Assembly (NCBI GenBank): GCA_001781625.1
Contig: MFLS01000023.1
Coordinates: 10,274-28,552, forward strand
Direction: 5' to 3'
Origin: Candidatus Kaiserbacteria bacterium RIFCSPHIGHO2_12_FULL_56_13
Lineage (GTDB): Bacteria > Patescibacteriota > Minisyncoccia > Phycocordibacterales > Phycocordibacteraceae
DNA length: 18,279 nt
Shown: piece after piece, positions 6,695-12,895 of the stretch
Position numbering within the stretch: the first letter of the stretch is position 1
How the letters are laid out: every line of letters starts with the position of its first letter
Program-made: the position numbers and the translations under genes
Notes under the pieces: generated by a model
The model's input: only the letters and a program-made list of their open reading frames with translations
Database searches by the model: none
What the model was told of the DNA's origin: nothing

Positions 6695-8473
6695 ATGGTT
6701 CAAGAGGAAAAGAAGCCGCGATTCACGTGGCAGCAAAAACGTATGGCGCTCTGGCGTCAGCTTCGCCCGTACCGCACGCTACTCTTGTCGCTTGGCATCG
6801 CCGAGATCCTTGCTGCGGCCGCAAACGGCGTTGTGCCGTATATCACTGGTAAATTTTTCGATACGCTCATTACGCCATACACGATCGGCACGTATCCCGC
6901 GTGGCTCGTCGTGCTTTTTGTCTGGGCGATCGTCCAATTCTTTGCGAACGGCATCAGCTGGGCAGCCGACCGCTCTACTCGGCGCCTCACGACCGACCTT
7001 GAAGCTGGTATCCAAGCAAATGCATATATGCATTTACTTACTCTCCCTATCGGCTTTCATAAAAAACAGCGGACAGGCGAGATAACCGACAATGTAAGCA
7101 AGGCGGGGTGGATGACCGGGAGTGCGGTGAATACGATTCTGACTCTTGCACCCCAGTTCCTTACCGTTGTCATCGGCATCGTCATCTCTTTTTCGATACA
7201 CTCCTCTCTTGCGTTCGTGCTCCTCGGCGGCATGATGCTCTACCTCATCGTCCTCGGGAGCGTTCTCCCCAAGACCTCAAAGTATCAAGAAGAGGGATTC
7301 CGCATCTGGAATCGCGCATACGGGGACGCCGCCGACGCGTATGCGAATGTCCAAACGGTCAAGCAGGCAAGTGCTGAAGAGTATGAACGCGCCCGCATTT
7401 ACAAGGGTTTTTTCGAGAAGGCAGTGCCTATCTGGTATCGGATGGAACGGGCATGGAGCGATCTCAACTTCTCCCAGCACGTTATCGTTACGCTGACGCA
7501 GGCGACCATCTTTTTCTACTCGGTCTATCTCATTCAAGCAGGCGCGATTACAATCGGTGATCTTATCGCCTTCAATTCTTACGCGGGAATGATTATCGGC
7601 CCGTTCGTTTCGCTCGGCCACCAATGGCAAACAGTGCAAAACGGCCTCGTGGCGCTTGCCCGCGCCGAACTCTTTTTTGGCGCCGCTTCCGAGCCCTATG
7701 AGCCGCCTAGGGCAGTGGCGCTTAAGGGGCTCAAGGGAAAAGTTGAATTCAACGATGTGCATTTTGCCTACGAATCTGATCAGCCCGAGGTTCTTAAGGG
7801 CGTTTCGTTCACCGTAGAACCCGGTGAGGTCGTCGCCTTCGTGGGCGAAACGGGAGTAGGGAAGTCTACGAGCGCGGAGCTCATTTCGGGCTACTACTTT
7901 GCGAATTCGGGGCAGGTGTTGATTGACGGCCACAATATACGAAAAATAAATCTCCGCGATTTGCGCGATCAGATGGCGGTGGTGCCGCAAGAGGTAGTGC
8001 TCTTCAACGCCTCGATCAAAGACAATATCCGCTATGGGCGGCCTGAAGCGACCGATGCGGAGGTTGAGGCGGCAGCAAAGAAAGCGCACGTCGACGTATT
8101 CATTGAGAAGTTCCCGCTTAAGTATGAGCAAGAAGTCGGCGAGCGCGGTATCAAGCTCTCGGTGGGGCAGAAGCAACGCGTGGCTATCGCGCGCGCAATA
8201 CTCCGTAATCCGCGCATTTTGATACTCGACGAACCAACTTCTGCTTTAGACCCTGAAACCGAGCAATACATCACCAAGTCGCTTGAAGAACTTATGCGAG
8301 GCCGTACGACCTTCATCATCGCGCACCGTCTCTCGACGGTGCGCAAGGCCGACAAGATCCTTGTTTTAAAAGACGGCATCATTGCCGAGGAGGGGAAGCA
8401 CGACGATCTCATCAAGGTCCCGAACGGCGTTTACCGGCATCTCTACGAACTCCATATCGGCCTCCATGAGTGA
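6695..8473 (+). CDS. ABC exporter, fused membrane and ATPase domains
   Basis: A half-transporter of the MsbA/MdlB type that would act as a dimer in the cytoplasmic membrane. The 592 residues contain an N-terminal six-helix domain (about 25-330). The ATPase domain (about 347-592) has Walker A GETGVGKST (384-392), Q-loop region VVPQE (429-433), signature LSVGQ (488-492), Walker B ILILDEPTSALD (508-519) and H-loop His544. All catalytic residues are present, so it should be active. The substrate cannot be read from the sequence; lipid, peptide or drug export are all compatible. It ends at a TGA that overlaps the extended -10 of tyrS. Confidence 0.93.
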   Translation: MVQEEKKPRFTWQQKRMALWRQLRPYRTLLLSLGIAEILAAAANGVVPYITGKFFDTLITPYTIGTYPAWLVVLFVWAIVQFFANGISWAADRSTRRLTTDLEAGIQANAYMHLLTLPIGFHKKQRTGEITDNVSKAGWMTGSAVNTILTLAPQFLTVVIGIVISFSIHSSLAFVLLGGMMLYLIVLGSVLPKTSKYQEEGFRIWNRAYGDAADAYANVQTVKQASAEEYERARIYKGFFEKAVPIWYRMERAWSDLNFSQHVIVTLTQATIFFYSVYLIQAGAITIGDLIAFNSYAGMIIGPFVSLGHQWQTVQNGLVALARAELFFGAASEPYEPPRAVALKGLKGKVEFNDVHFAYESDQPEVLKGVSFTVEPGEVVAFVGETGVGKSTSAELISGYYFANSGQVLIDGHNIRKINLRDLRDQMAVVPQEVVLFNASIKDNIRYGRPEATDAEVEAAAKKAHVDVFIEKFPLKYEQEVGERGIKLSVGQKQRVAIARAILRNPRILILDEPTSALDPETEQYITKSLEELMRGRTTFIIAHRLSTVRKADKILVLKDGIIAEEGKHDDLIKVPNGVYRHLYELHIGLHE

Positions 8474-8479
8474 TAAAAT
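8471..8479 (+). promoter_or_regulatory. Extended -10 promoter of tyrS
   Basis: TGATAAAAT (8471-8479) is an extended -10 (TGn plus TAAAAT) whose TGA is also the stop of the ABC exporter. Six nt separate it from the tyrS ATG at 8486, so the message is predicted to be leaderless. Confidence 0.65.
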
Positions 8480-8485
8480 CTCTCC

Positions 8486-9739
8486 ATGAACTTAGCGGAG
8501 GAATTGAAGAGGCGTGGGCTCATCGAACAATCGTCAGCGCCGGTCGAAGTGATTTTTAAAGAGCCGCGCACCGTGTATCTAGGCATCGACCCGACAGCCG
8601 ACTCTTTGCAGATAGGTAACTTGGCGGTGGTGCTCCTTATGAAGCGGCTAGCTCTTGCGGGCCACAAGCTCATCTTCTTGGTCGGCGGCGGTACCGGGAT
8701 GATCGGTGACCCTAGAGAAAAGGGAGAGCGCGTCTTGCTTGATGAAAAGACGCTTGCCCGCAACACCCGCGCTCTCTCAAAGCAACTCTACAAACTGCTC
8801 CCCGGCACGCCTTTTCGTATGCTCGACAATGCCGCGTGGCTCACCCGGCTCGGCCTCGTGCCCTTTTTGCGCGAAATAGGGAAGCTCTTCACGGTAAACG
8901 ATCTTGTGAAGCGCGACATCATCGCGCGGCGTCTCGCAACCCCTGATGAAAGCATCTCGTTTACCGAGTTCTCCTACGCGCTTTTGCAGGGCTATGACTA
9001 TTTGGTACTGAATGAAAAATATAAGTGCGATCTTCAAATCGGCGCCTCTGACCAGTGGACCAACATCCTCTCGGGTGTCGAGCTTATACGAAAACGCGCT
9101 GGGCGCGAGGCATATGCCTTCACCATGCCTCTCATCACCGACTCAATGGGTAAAAAGTTTGGCAAGAGCGAAGGCAATGCAGTGTGGCTCGACCCCCTTA
9201 AAACAACACCATTTGTCTTTTATCAATTTTGGCTCAATGTGCCGGACGAAGGCATTGAAAAATATCTCAAGGTGTACACCTTTTTGCCACTTGCCGAAAT
9301 CGAAGCTCTGGTAGAGCGGCAGCGCAAAGTCCCGAACGAACGTGAGGGGCAAAAGGCGCTCGCGCGTCTCGTCTCGGCCCTCGCGCACGGCGAAACGACC
9401 GCGAACCATGTCGCGCTCGCCACCGAAGCTCTGTTCGGCCCAACACCCTTTGAAGAGCTGTCGCGCGAAAAGCGCGCCATCGCGCTCACCGAAGCGCCAT
9501 CACTCAAATTCACGAAAGCCGATCTCACAAAGGGTTATTCGCTCATAGACGCTCTCGTTGCCGGCGGCCTCGCCTCGTCAAAGAGTGATGCGCGCCGTCT
9601 TATCGAGTCAAGAGGTATCACTCTCGGCGGTACCATTATCACCGATCTGAACTATCAGATAGGGCAAGGGAGCTTCAATGACAGCTATGCTCTCGTCCGC
9701 AAAGGCCGCCGCGAGGTGCTTCTTTTGGTTTTGAAATAG
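8486..9739 (+). CDS. tyrS: Tyrosyl-tRNA synthetase
   Basis: Charges tRNA-Tyr with tyrosine. The 417 residues have the class I nucleotide-binding motif YLGIDPTADSLQIGN (HIGH equivalent LQIGN at 41-45). Tyrosine-site and dimer segments follow (FSYALLQGYDYL, then LQIGASDQWTNI), then the KMSKS equivalent KFGKS (224-228) and a C-terminal S4-like RNA-binding domain (about 350-410). The length and domain order are those of bacterial TyrRS. The start is fixed by the extended -10 box 6 nt upstream. The last codons contain the -35 box for the following tRNA-Tyr gene, so enzyme and substrate tRNA are adjacent. Confidence 0.97.
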   Translation: MNLAEELKRRGLIEQSSAPVEVIFKEPRTVYLGIDPTADSLQIGNLAVVLLMKRLALAGHKLIFLVGGGTGMIGDPREKGERVLLDEKTLARNTRALSKQLYKLLPGTPFRMLDNAAWLTRLGLVPFLREIGKLFTVNDLVKRDIIARRLATPDESISFTEFSYALLQGYDYLVLNEKYKCDLQIGASDQWTNILSGVELIRKRAGREAYAFTMPLITDSMGKKFGKSEGNAVWLDPLKTTPFVFYQFWLNVPDEGIEKYLKVYTFLPLAEIEALVERQRKVPNEREGQKALARLVSALAHGETTANHVALATEALFGPTPFEELSREKRAIALTEAPSLKFTKADLTKGYSLIDALVAGGLASSKSDARRLIESRGITLGGTIITDLNYQIGQGSFNDSYALVRKGRREVLLLVLK

Positions 9740-9759
9740 AACACGAAATCGCGTATAGT
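9731..9759 (+). promoter_or_regulatory. tRNA-Tyr promoter inside the tyrS end
   Basis: TTGAAA (9731-9736) and TATAGT (9754-9759) are separated by exactly 17 nt. The -35 is formed by the last sense codons of tyrS. The -10 ends 8 nt before the mature tRNA 5' end at 9768, leaving almost no 5' leader. Confidence 0.8.
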
Positions 9760-9767
9760 GAACAAAC

Positions 9768-9853
9768 GCGTCGGTGGCGGAGTGGTCAATCGCACGTGGC
9801 TGTAAACCACGCGACTTCGGTCTACGGAGGTTCGAATCCTCCCCGGCGCACCA
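9768..9853 (+). tRNA. tRNA-Tyr (anticodon GTA)
   Basis: A class II tRNA. The acceptor strand GCGTCGG pairs with CCGGCGC (one G-T pair). The anticodon stem CGTGG/CCACG encloses loop CTGTAAA with anticodon GTA. A long variable arm (CGACTTCGGTCTAC), typical of bacterial tRNA-Tyr, follows. The T arm is GGAGG, TTCGAAT, CCTCC. The discriminator is A and the CCA end (9851-9853) is encoded. It lies 28 nt after tyrS. No T-run follows at once, so transcription may continue into the next small gene. Confidence 0.97.
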
Positions 9854-9875
9854 GAAAGGAAATTGCAAGTCAGAG

Positions 9876-9897
9876 CTCGCCGCCGCAGGCGGCGAAC
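9876..9897 (+). repeat. GC-rich palindrome, copy 1
   Basis: TCGCCGCC (9877-9884) pairs with GGCGGCGA (9888-9895) around the loop GCA. The same stem with the complementary loop TGC occurs at 10886-10907. There is no T-run, so it is not a standard terminator. Confidence 0.8.
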
Positions 9898-9933
9898 ACC
9901 CTTTGTATTGAAACCAGAATTATGGTAATGTTG

Positions 9934-9979
9934 CTATCAGCCGGAAGAAACTGATAGTCGTAGTCGGTTTCTGAGGCTG
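9934..9979 (+). promoter_or_regulatory. Possible two-state leader of the 10008 gene
   Basis: Two mutually exclusive hairpins can form. In one, CTATCAG (9934-9940) pairs with CTGATAG (9951-9957). In the other, CAGCC (9938-9942) plus AGAAAC (9946-9951) pair with GTTTCT (9967-9972) plus GGCTG (9975-9979). They share bases. Neither covers the SD at 9995-10001. No known riboswitch class is recognised. Confidence 0.35.
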
Positions 9980-10007
9980 TTCATTCACAAATCAAGGAAG
10001 GCGAACT

Positions 10008-10211
10008 ATGAGTACTGGCATGAATCCTGGACAGACGTGCCCTTACTGTGGGTTACGTATTGGTTACGGTGCTCCTCACCAATGTTCTGAGCTGGAGAGG
10101 ATACTTAAGCGATCGGAGGCTGAACGGGCTCGAGAGCAAAGCCGACGGGAACGCGAGTCTCGACCTGGCGGGTACGGCTTGGGGAGTCTTTTGCGGGATT
10201 GGTTCAGCTGA
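10008..10211 (+). CDS. Small zinc-ribbon-like orphan protein
   Basis: A 67-residue protein that I do not recognise as a named family. The N-terminus has a CPYCG knuckle (Cys11, Cys14) and an HQC (His24, Cys26) that could together bind one zinc ion. A strongly charged helix follows (about 28-51, rich in Glu and Arg), then a GGYGLGSLLRDWF tail. The ATG at 10008 is supported by an SD AGGAAGG (9995-10001) with 6-nt spacing, unlike the SD-less housekeeping genes. It lies between tRNA-Tyr and a strong terminator at 10288. The +1 frame stays open past its TGA to 10281, so a longer frameshifted product is conceivable. RNA or DNA binding is only a guess from the knuckle. Confidence 0.7.
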   Translation: MSTGMNPGQTCPYCGLRIGYGAPHQCSELERILKRSEAERAREQSRRERESRPGGYGLGSLLRDWFS

Positions 10212-10287
10212 GAGGCGAGATCCCATCCTGTTACCGCACTACATCACCAGGGACTACATTGTTGAGGACGACGATGACTAATGATAC

Positions 10288-10322
10288 GAGCCTGTGAGTT
10301 GAACTCACGGGCTCATTTTTTT
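10288..10322 (+). terminator. Rho-independent terminator of the 10008 unit
   Basis: A 12-bp stem, with GAGCC (10288-10292) pairing GGCTC (10310-10314) and GTGAGT pairing ACTCAC (one T-G pair between), closes on a TGA loop. Seven T follow (10316-10322). Confidence 0.93.
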
Positions 10323-10359
10323 AATCTATCTTAAAAACCTTATTTCTGCCCGCTTACCC

Positions 10360-10388
10360 TTGATTTCAAGGCACGAATATGCTATGCT
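10360..10388 (+). promoter_or_regulatory. Promoter of the 10473 gene
   Basis: TTGATT (10360-10365), a 17-nt spacer and TATGCT (10383-10388). The predicted start is near 10395, giving a leader of about 78 nt. The leader contains a hairpin, GGCGG (10426-10430) with CCGCC (10438-10442). Confidence 0.6.
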
Positions 10389-10472
10389 GTTGGTGTCATT
10401 GGAATTCCAAAAACCCGCTGACTTTGGCGGTATTGTGCCGCCGAAAACAGCACCTTGAAGGAGGACTGACCA

Positions 10473-10661
10473 ATGAAGCACCTGCTTCCGACCGCCGTGT
10501 CGTCTTTCGTCGGAATGACCGCCGGCAACTTCATCTTCCAGCTCATGACCAACGCTCCCGAGTGGGGCGTGGCCACGGAGAGGAGCTTCTTCCAATTCGT
10601 GGCCATCGCGCTGTTCGTGGGCCTGATGGCTCCGAAGATGCGTCGGCTCCGGTCCAACTAA
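10473..10661 (+). CDS. Small hydrophobic orphan protein
   Basis: A 62-residue protein of unknown function. Two hydrophobic stretches (about 4-25 and 38-53) are split by a short polar turn (NAPEWGVATERS), and it ends in a basic KMRRLRSN. A two-helix hairpin membrane protein with both ends cytosolic is a plausible topology by the positive-inside rule. The start is firm: a full-strength SD AAGGAGG (10458-10464) lies 8 nt before the ATG. Three of its six Leu codons are CTG, whereas neighbouring genes prefer CTC and CTT, hinting at a different history. It stands alone with its own promoter and terminator. Confidence 0.75.
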   Translation: MKHLLPTAVSSFVGMTAGNFIFQLMTNAPEWGVATERSFFQFVAIALFVGLMAPKMRRLRSN

Positions 10662-10688
10662 GCGACGAGGTCGCCGTGCCTCGTCATC

Positions 10689-10732
10689 GAGCCCCTCGCA
10701 GAACGTAGTTCTGCTTGGGGCTCTACTTTTTT
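10689..10732 (+). terminator. Rho-independent terminator of the 10473 unit
   Basis: Two stacked stems: GAGCCCC (10689-10695) pairs GGGGCTC (10717-10723), and GCAGAAC (10698-10704) pairs GTTCTGC (10708-10714) around GTA, with a 2-nt mismatch between them. The T-run is at 10727-10732. Confidence 0.92.
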
Positions 10733-10853
10733 CTAAAATTGTAATTTTTCTCATAATCTTATATTCTTTAGGTATTAGCTTTGCGAATTTTGGATTGAAT
10801 GCCGCCAAAGAAAAACTTGAAATTGTCAGCGGTGCGGCTCCGCCGCCTTTCCG

Positions 10854-10869
10854 TCCGCCAGCCGGCGGA
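10854..10869 (+). repeat. Palindrome next to copy 2
   Basis: TCCGCC (10854-10859) pairs with GGCGGA (10864-10869) around AGCC. Together with the palindrome at 10886 it makes a compact GC-rich repeat block. Confidence 0.7.
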
Positions 10870-10885
10870 TTCGCGGGGGGACTTC

Positions 10886-10907
10886 CTCGCCGCCTGCGGC
10901 GGCGAAA
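10886..10907 (+). repeat. GC-rich palindrome, copy 2
   Basis: TCGCCGCC (10887-10894) pairs with GGCGGCGA (10898-10905) around the loop TGC. The stem and its flanking C and A match copy 1 at 9876-9897, but the loop is its reverse complement, so the two copies are in opposite orientation. Confidence 0.8.
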
Positions 10908-10978
10908 TGCGTTCGGACTAATTCAAGAATACTGCACTTGTAAATGTGCATAAGTAAAAATGCATGAAAAACGGGAGC

Positions 10979-10984
10979 TACAAT
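10979..10984 (+). promoter_or_regulatory. -10 box of the 10993 gene
   Basis: TACAAT (10979-10984) ends 8 nt before the ATG at 10993. This is compatible with a leaderless or nearly leaderless message. No clear -35. Confidence 0.5.
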
Positions 10985-10992
10985 GGGAGTGT

Positions 10993-11256
10993 ATGGATAC
11001 CACATCAAAGATGAACCCCTACGCGCTTGGGGGTGTTGCGATCGTGGCGATCGTCATCATCGGCGCGCTTATTTATTTCTACGGTGGCTCTTCGACAGGC
11101 GACCTCGGGTCTCTTGAAAGTTCAATTGAACAGGCGTCAACGCCCGAAATCAGCGTGCCGACGACGGTAAACCCAATAAACGAGGTCTTACCAGACGAAA
11201 CCGCATTCGATAAAACCAATCCCTTCAATGAAACCTATGCAAACCCTTTCGAATAG
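10993..11256 (+). CDS. Single-pass membrane protein with NPF-rich tail
   Basis: An 87-residue protein of unknown function. A short polar N-terminus is followed by one hydrophobic helix (about 11-30, ALGGVAIVAIVIIGALIYFY). Next comes a Ser/Thr/Glu-rich stretch and a C-terminus with repeated Asn-Pro motifs: VNPINE, TNPFNE and ANPFE. It looks like a membrane anchor with a disordered tail, probably outside the cell. The ATG at 10993 was preferred to 10960 because a -10 box lies just before it. Its last 29 nt overlap the start of the secreted Cys-repeat gene, which suggests translational coupling and a shared job at the cell surface. From memory, similar short NPF-tailed proteins recur in Parcubacteria, but I cannot check this here. 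Confidence 0.75.
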   Translation: MDTTSKMNPYALGGVAIVAIVIIGALIYFYGGSSTGDLGSLESSIEQASTPEISVPTTVNPINEVLPDETAFDKTNPFNETYANPFE

Positions 11257-12859
11257 TCGCGCGCTCATATTCGCCGCGCTTTTAGGGGGCGGTTTCGTCA
11301 TTGGAGCCCTGTATGCTACACCGGCCGGCGCCGAATCGATATTTGATATCGAGTTCCCCATCGCAGAGCTCGGCGGCTGTGAAGATCGCCTCGCTTGTAA
11401 GGCCTACTGCAACGAGCCCTCGAACCAGGACGCCTGCGTCGCCTTTGCAAAGCGCTACGGCCTTGGCGGGCACGCTGAAGCAGAGGCGAAGGTGAATCAA
11501 ATTGTCGAAGACGGGGGGCCGGGCGGCTGCGCCGCAGAGAGCGATAACCCCGCCGTCGCCTGCAAGGCCTACTGCGATATAAACGACCACATTGAGGAGT
11601 GTGTTGCGTACGCGAAAGAGCATAGTCTCATGGCGGCCGATGAGCTCGCCGAGGCCGAAAAGGTCGTGGGGGCCTTGAAGCGCGGCGCCAAGCTCCCGCC
11701 GCAGTGCGCAAATGCGAAATCCTGCAAGCAGGTGTGCGAAGACCCCGACGATATCGCTACGGCGCGCGCGTGCTTTGAGTTCGGCAAAGAGGCCGGGCTC
11801 CTCCCGCCCGACGTGTCGGTTGAACAGGCAGAAAAGGTCTTCGCCTCGCTCGAGAGCGGTCGCGGGCCTTTCAAGTCATTTGCCGAGATGCGACAATGCG
11901 AAAACCCGCAGTCAGACGAACTCCTTGAAAAGTGTGTGGACTTCGGCATCGAAGCGGGTTTTATCCCGCCTGAAGAAGCCGCGATTATCAAGAAGACAGG
12001 GGGCAAGGGCCCCGGCGGCTGTCGCGGGAGAGAGGAGTGCGACGCTTACTGTGAGACGAACCCGGAGGCCTGCTTTTCATTTGCTCAAGAGCATGGCCTT
12101 GTGCGGCCCGAAGACCAGGCGCGTATGCAAGAGGGAGTACAGAAGATCCGCCAAGGGCTCGATCAGGCGCCGCCCGAGGTAGCGGAGTGCGTGCGAAGCT
12201 CTGTGCCCGATCTCGACAGCGCCTTGAGCGGCCAAGGATTCATCGGCCGAGATGTCGGGGAGAAGATGCGCACGTGCTTCGAGTCATTCGCGCAAAACCA
12301 GCAACAGCAGTTCGGCCAGATGGGCCCCCCACAACGGTTCGGACCTGAAGGGAATTTTGGACCCCAAGGATTCGAAGAGGGATTTGAGGGAGAACAGCAT
12401 GGGCCGCCTCCAGGATTCACGCCGGGCATGATGCCCGGAGGAGAGCCCGGCATGCCGCCAGGAGAACAGTATGGCCCGCCGCCAGGAATGATGGGGGAGC
12501 AGGGCGAGGGTGCCCCGCCTCCGGATTTTGAGAATCAGTATCAACAGCAGTATCAGCAACAGTACGAACAGCAATATCAGCAACAGTACGAGCAACAGTA
12601 CCAGCAGTATCAACCATACCAACAGCCGTCCTATGGTGACCAACCACCGCCCCCGCCAAGCGGCTCATTTAGCCAGCCACCTCCATCAGGGAGCTACAGC
12701 TCGCCGCCACCCGAGGGCTCGTTCAGCCAATCGCCAAGTGGAGGCGACTACATGAGCGGCAGTCAGCCCCCGCCCCCGCCCCCGAGCGATGGGGTCCCGA
12801 TAAGCTTTCTCGGCCTCTTGCTCGCCAATGTTTGGAGCGCGCTGTTCGGCTCACCCTAA
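11228..12859 (+). CDS. Secreted Cys-repeat protein with Q/Y- and P-rich tail
   Basis: No named family recognised; 543 residues. The signal peptide has a hydrophobic core at about 12-30 and a likely cleavage after AGA (33-35). The repeat region (about 50-355) has four complete modules with Cys spacing C-x5/10-C-x3-C-x6/11-C (Cys 51/57/61/70, 101/112/116/125, 160/166/170/182, 265/271/275/282) and two reduced modules (224/236 and 321/350), 20 Cys in all. Most modules end in a [FY][AG]K..GL-like helix. After residue 356 there is no Cys. A Gly/Pro/Met-rich part (360-432) is followed by a QQQY/EQQY tract (437-462), a Pro/Ser part and a hydrophobic C-terminus (523-541, ISFLGLLLANVWSALF) that could anchor it. 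ATG 11237 is an alternative start. Disulfide-stabilised surface modules are an inference. Confidence 0.85.
   Translation: MKPMQTLSNSRALIFAALLGGGFVIGALYATPAGAESIFDIEFPIAELGGCEDRLACKAYCNEPSNQDACVAFAKRYGLGGHAEAEAKVNQIVEDGGPGGCAAESDNPAVACKAYCDINDHIEECVAYAKEHSLMAADELAEAEKVVGALKRGAKLPPQCANAKSCKQVCEDPDDIATARACFEFGKEAGLLPPDVSVEQAEKVFASLESGRGPFKSFAEMRQCENPQSDELLEKCVDFGIEAGFIPPEEAAIIKKTGGKGPGGCRGREECDAYCETNPEACFSFAQEHGLVRPEDQARMQEGVQKIRQGLDQAPPEVAECVRSSVPDLDSALSGQGFIGRDVGEKMRTCFESFAQNQQQQFGQMGPPQRFGPEGNFGPQGFEEGFEGEQHGPPPGFTPGMMPGGEPGMPPGEQYGPPPGMMGEQGEGAPPPDFENQYQQQYQQQYEQQYQQQYEQQYQQYQPYQQPSYGDQPPPPPSGSFSQPPPSGSYSSPPPEGSFSQSPSGGDYMSGSQPPPPPPSDGVPISFLGLLLANVWSALFGSP
12535..12612 (+). repeat. In-frame tandem repeat coding for Gln/Tyr
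   Basis: An imperfect 12-nt unit (CAG-TAT-CAA-CAG type, with GAA or GAG variants) is repeated about six times. It encodes QYQQ/QYEQ. Synonymous codon changes between units show that selection or drift has acted on the protein-level repeat rather than a recent DNA duplication. Confidence 0.85.
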
Positions 12860-12895
12860 CACTCTGCAATAAAAAAATTGAAAAACAAACGAGCT

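Larger units (their letters stand above)
10733..10992. other. Gene-free gap with AT-rich and palindromic parts
   Basis: The first part (10733-10800) is AT-rich. It has a weak promoter-like pair, TTGTAA (10739-10744) and TATTCT (10762-10767), with no convincing gene downstream. The second part (about 10828-10907) is GC-rich and carries several inverted repeats. The last part holds the -10 box of the next gene. A 40-codon open frame (10799-10921) runs over the palindromes but has no SD, and its composition comes from the repeats, so it is not called as a gene. Confidence 0.6.

Noticed and set aside
9608..9868. Minus-strand open frame containing GEDSNLRRPKSRGLQPR
   Set aside because: It is the antisense of tRNA-Tyr and the end of tyrS; this peptide is a well-known spurious translation of tRNA genes.
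9876..9897. GC palindrome as terminator of tRNA-Tyr
   Set aside because: There is no T-run after the stem, so an intrinsic terminator is not supported; it matches a second copy and is better called a repeat.
10048..10281. 77-codon open frame overlapping the zinc-ribbon-like gene
   Set aside because: It starts inside the SD-supported gene with no SD of its own and has no coherent composition before its tail; only the tail is kept as a frameshift question.
10326..10808. Minus-strand 160-codon frame over the 10473 gene
   Set aside because: It crosses two terminators and a promoter, and the + strand gene has a strong SD; it is a shadow frame.
10799..10921. 40-codon open frame across the palindromes
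   Set aside because: No SD; its sequence is dictated by the GC-rich repeats, so it is treated as non-coding repeat.
12535..12612. Tandem repeats considered as a CRISPR or minisatellite
   Set aside because: The 12-nt period has no spacers, stays in frame and encodes QYQQ units, so it is a coding repeat.
12284..12643. Minus-strand frame with long Leu/Ile/Val runs resembling membrane helices
   Set aside because: It is the complement of the Gln/Tyr repeat of the secreted protein; the Leu runs arise from reversed CAG/CAA codons.
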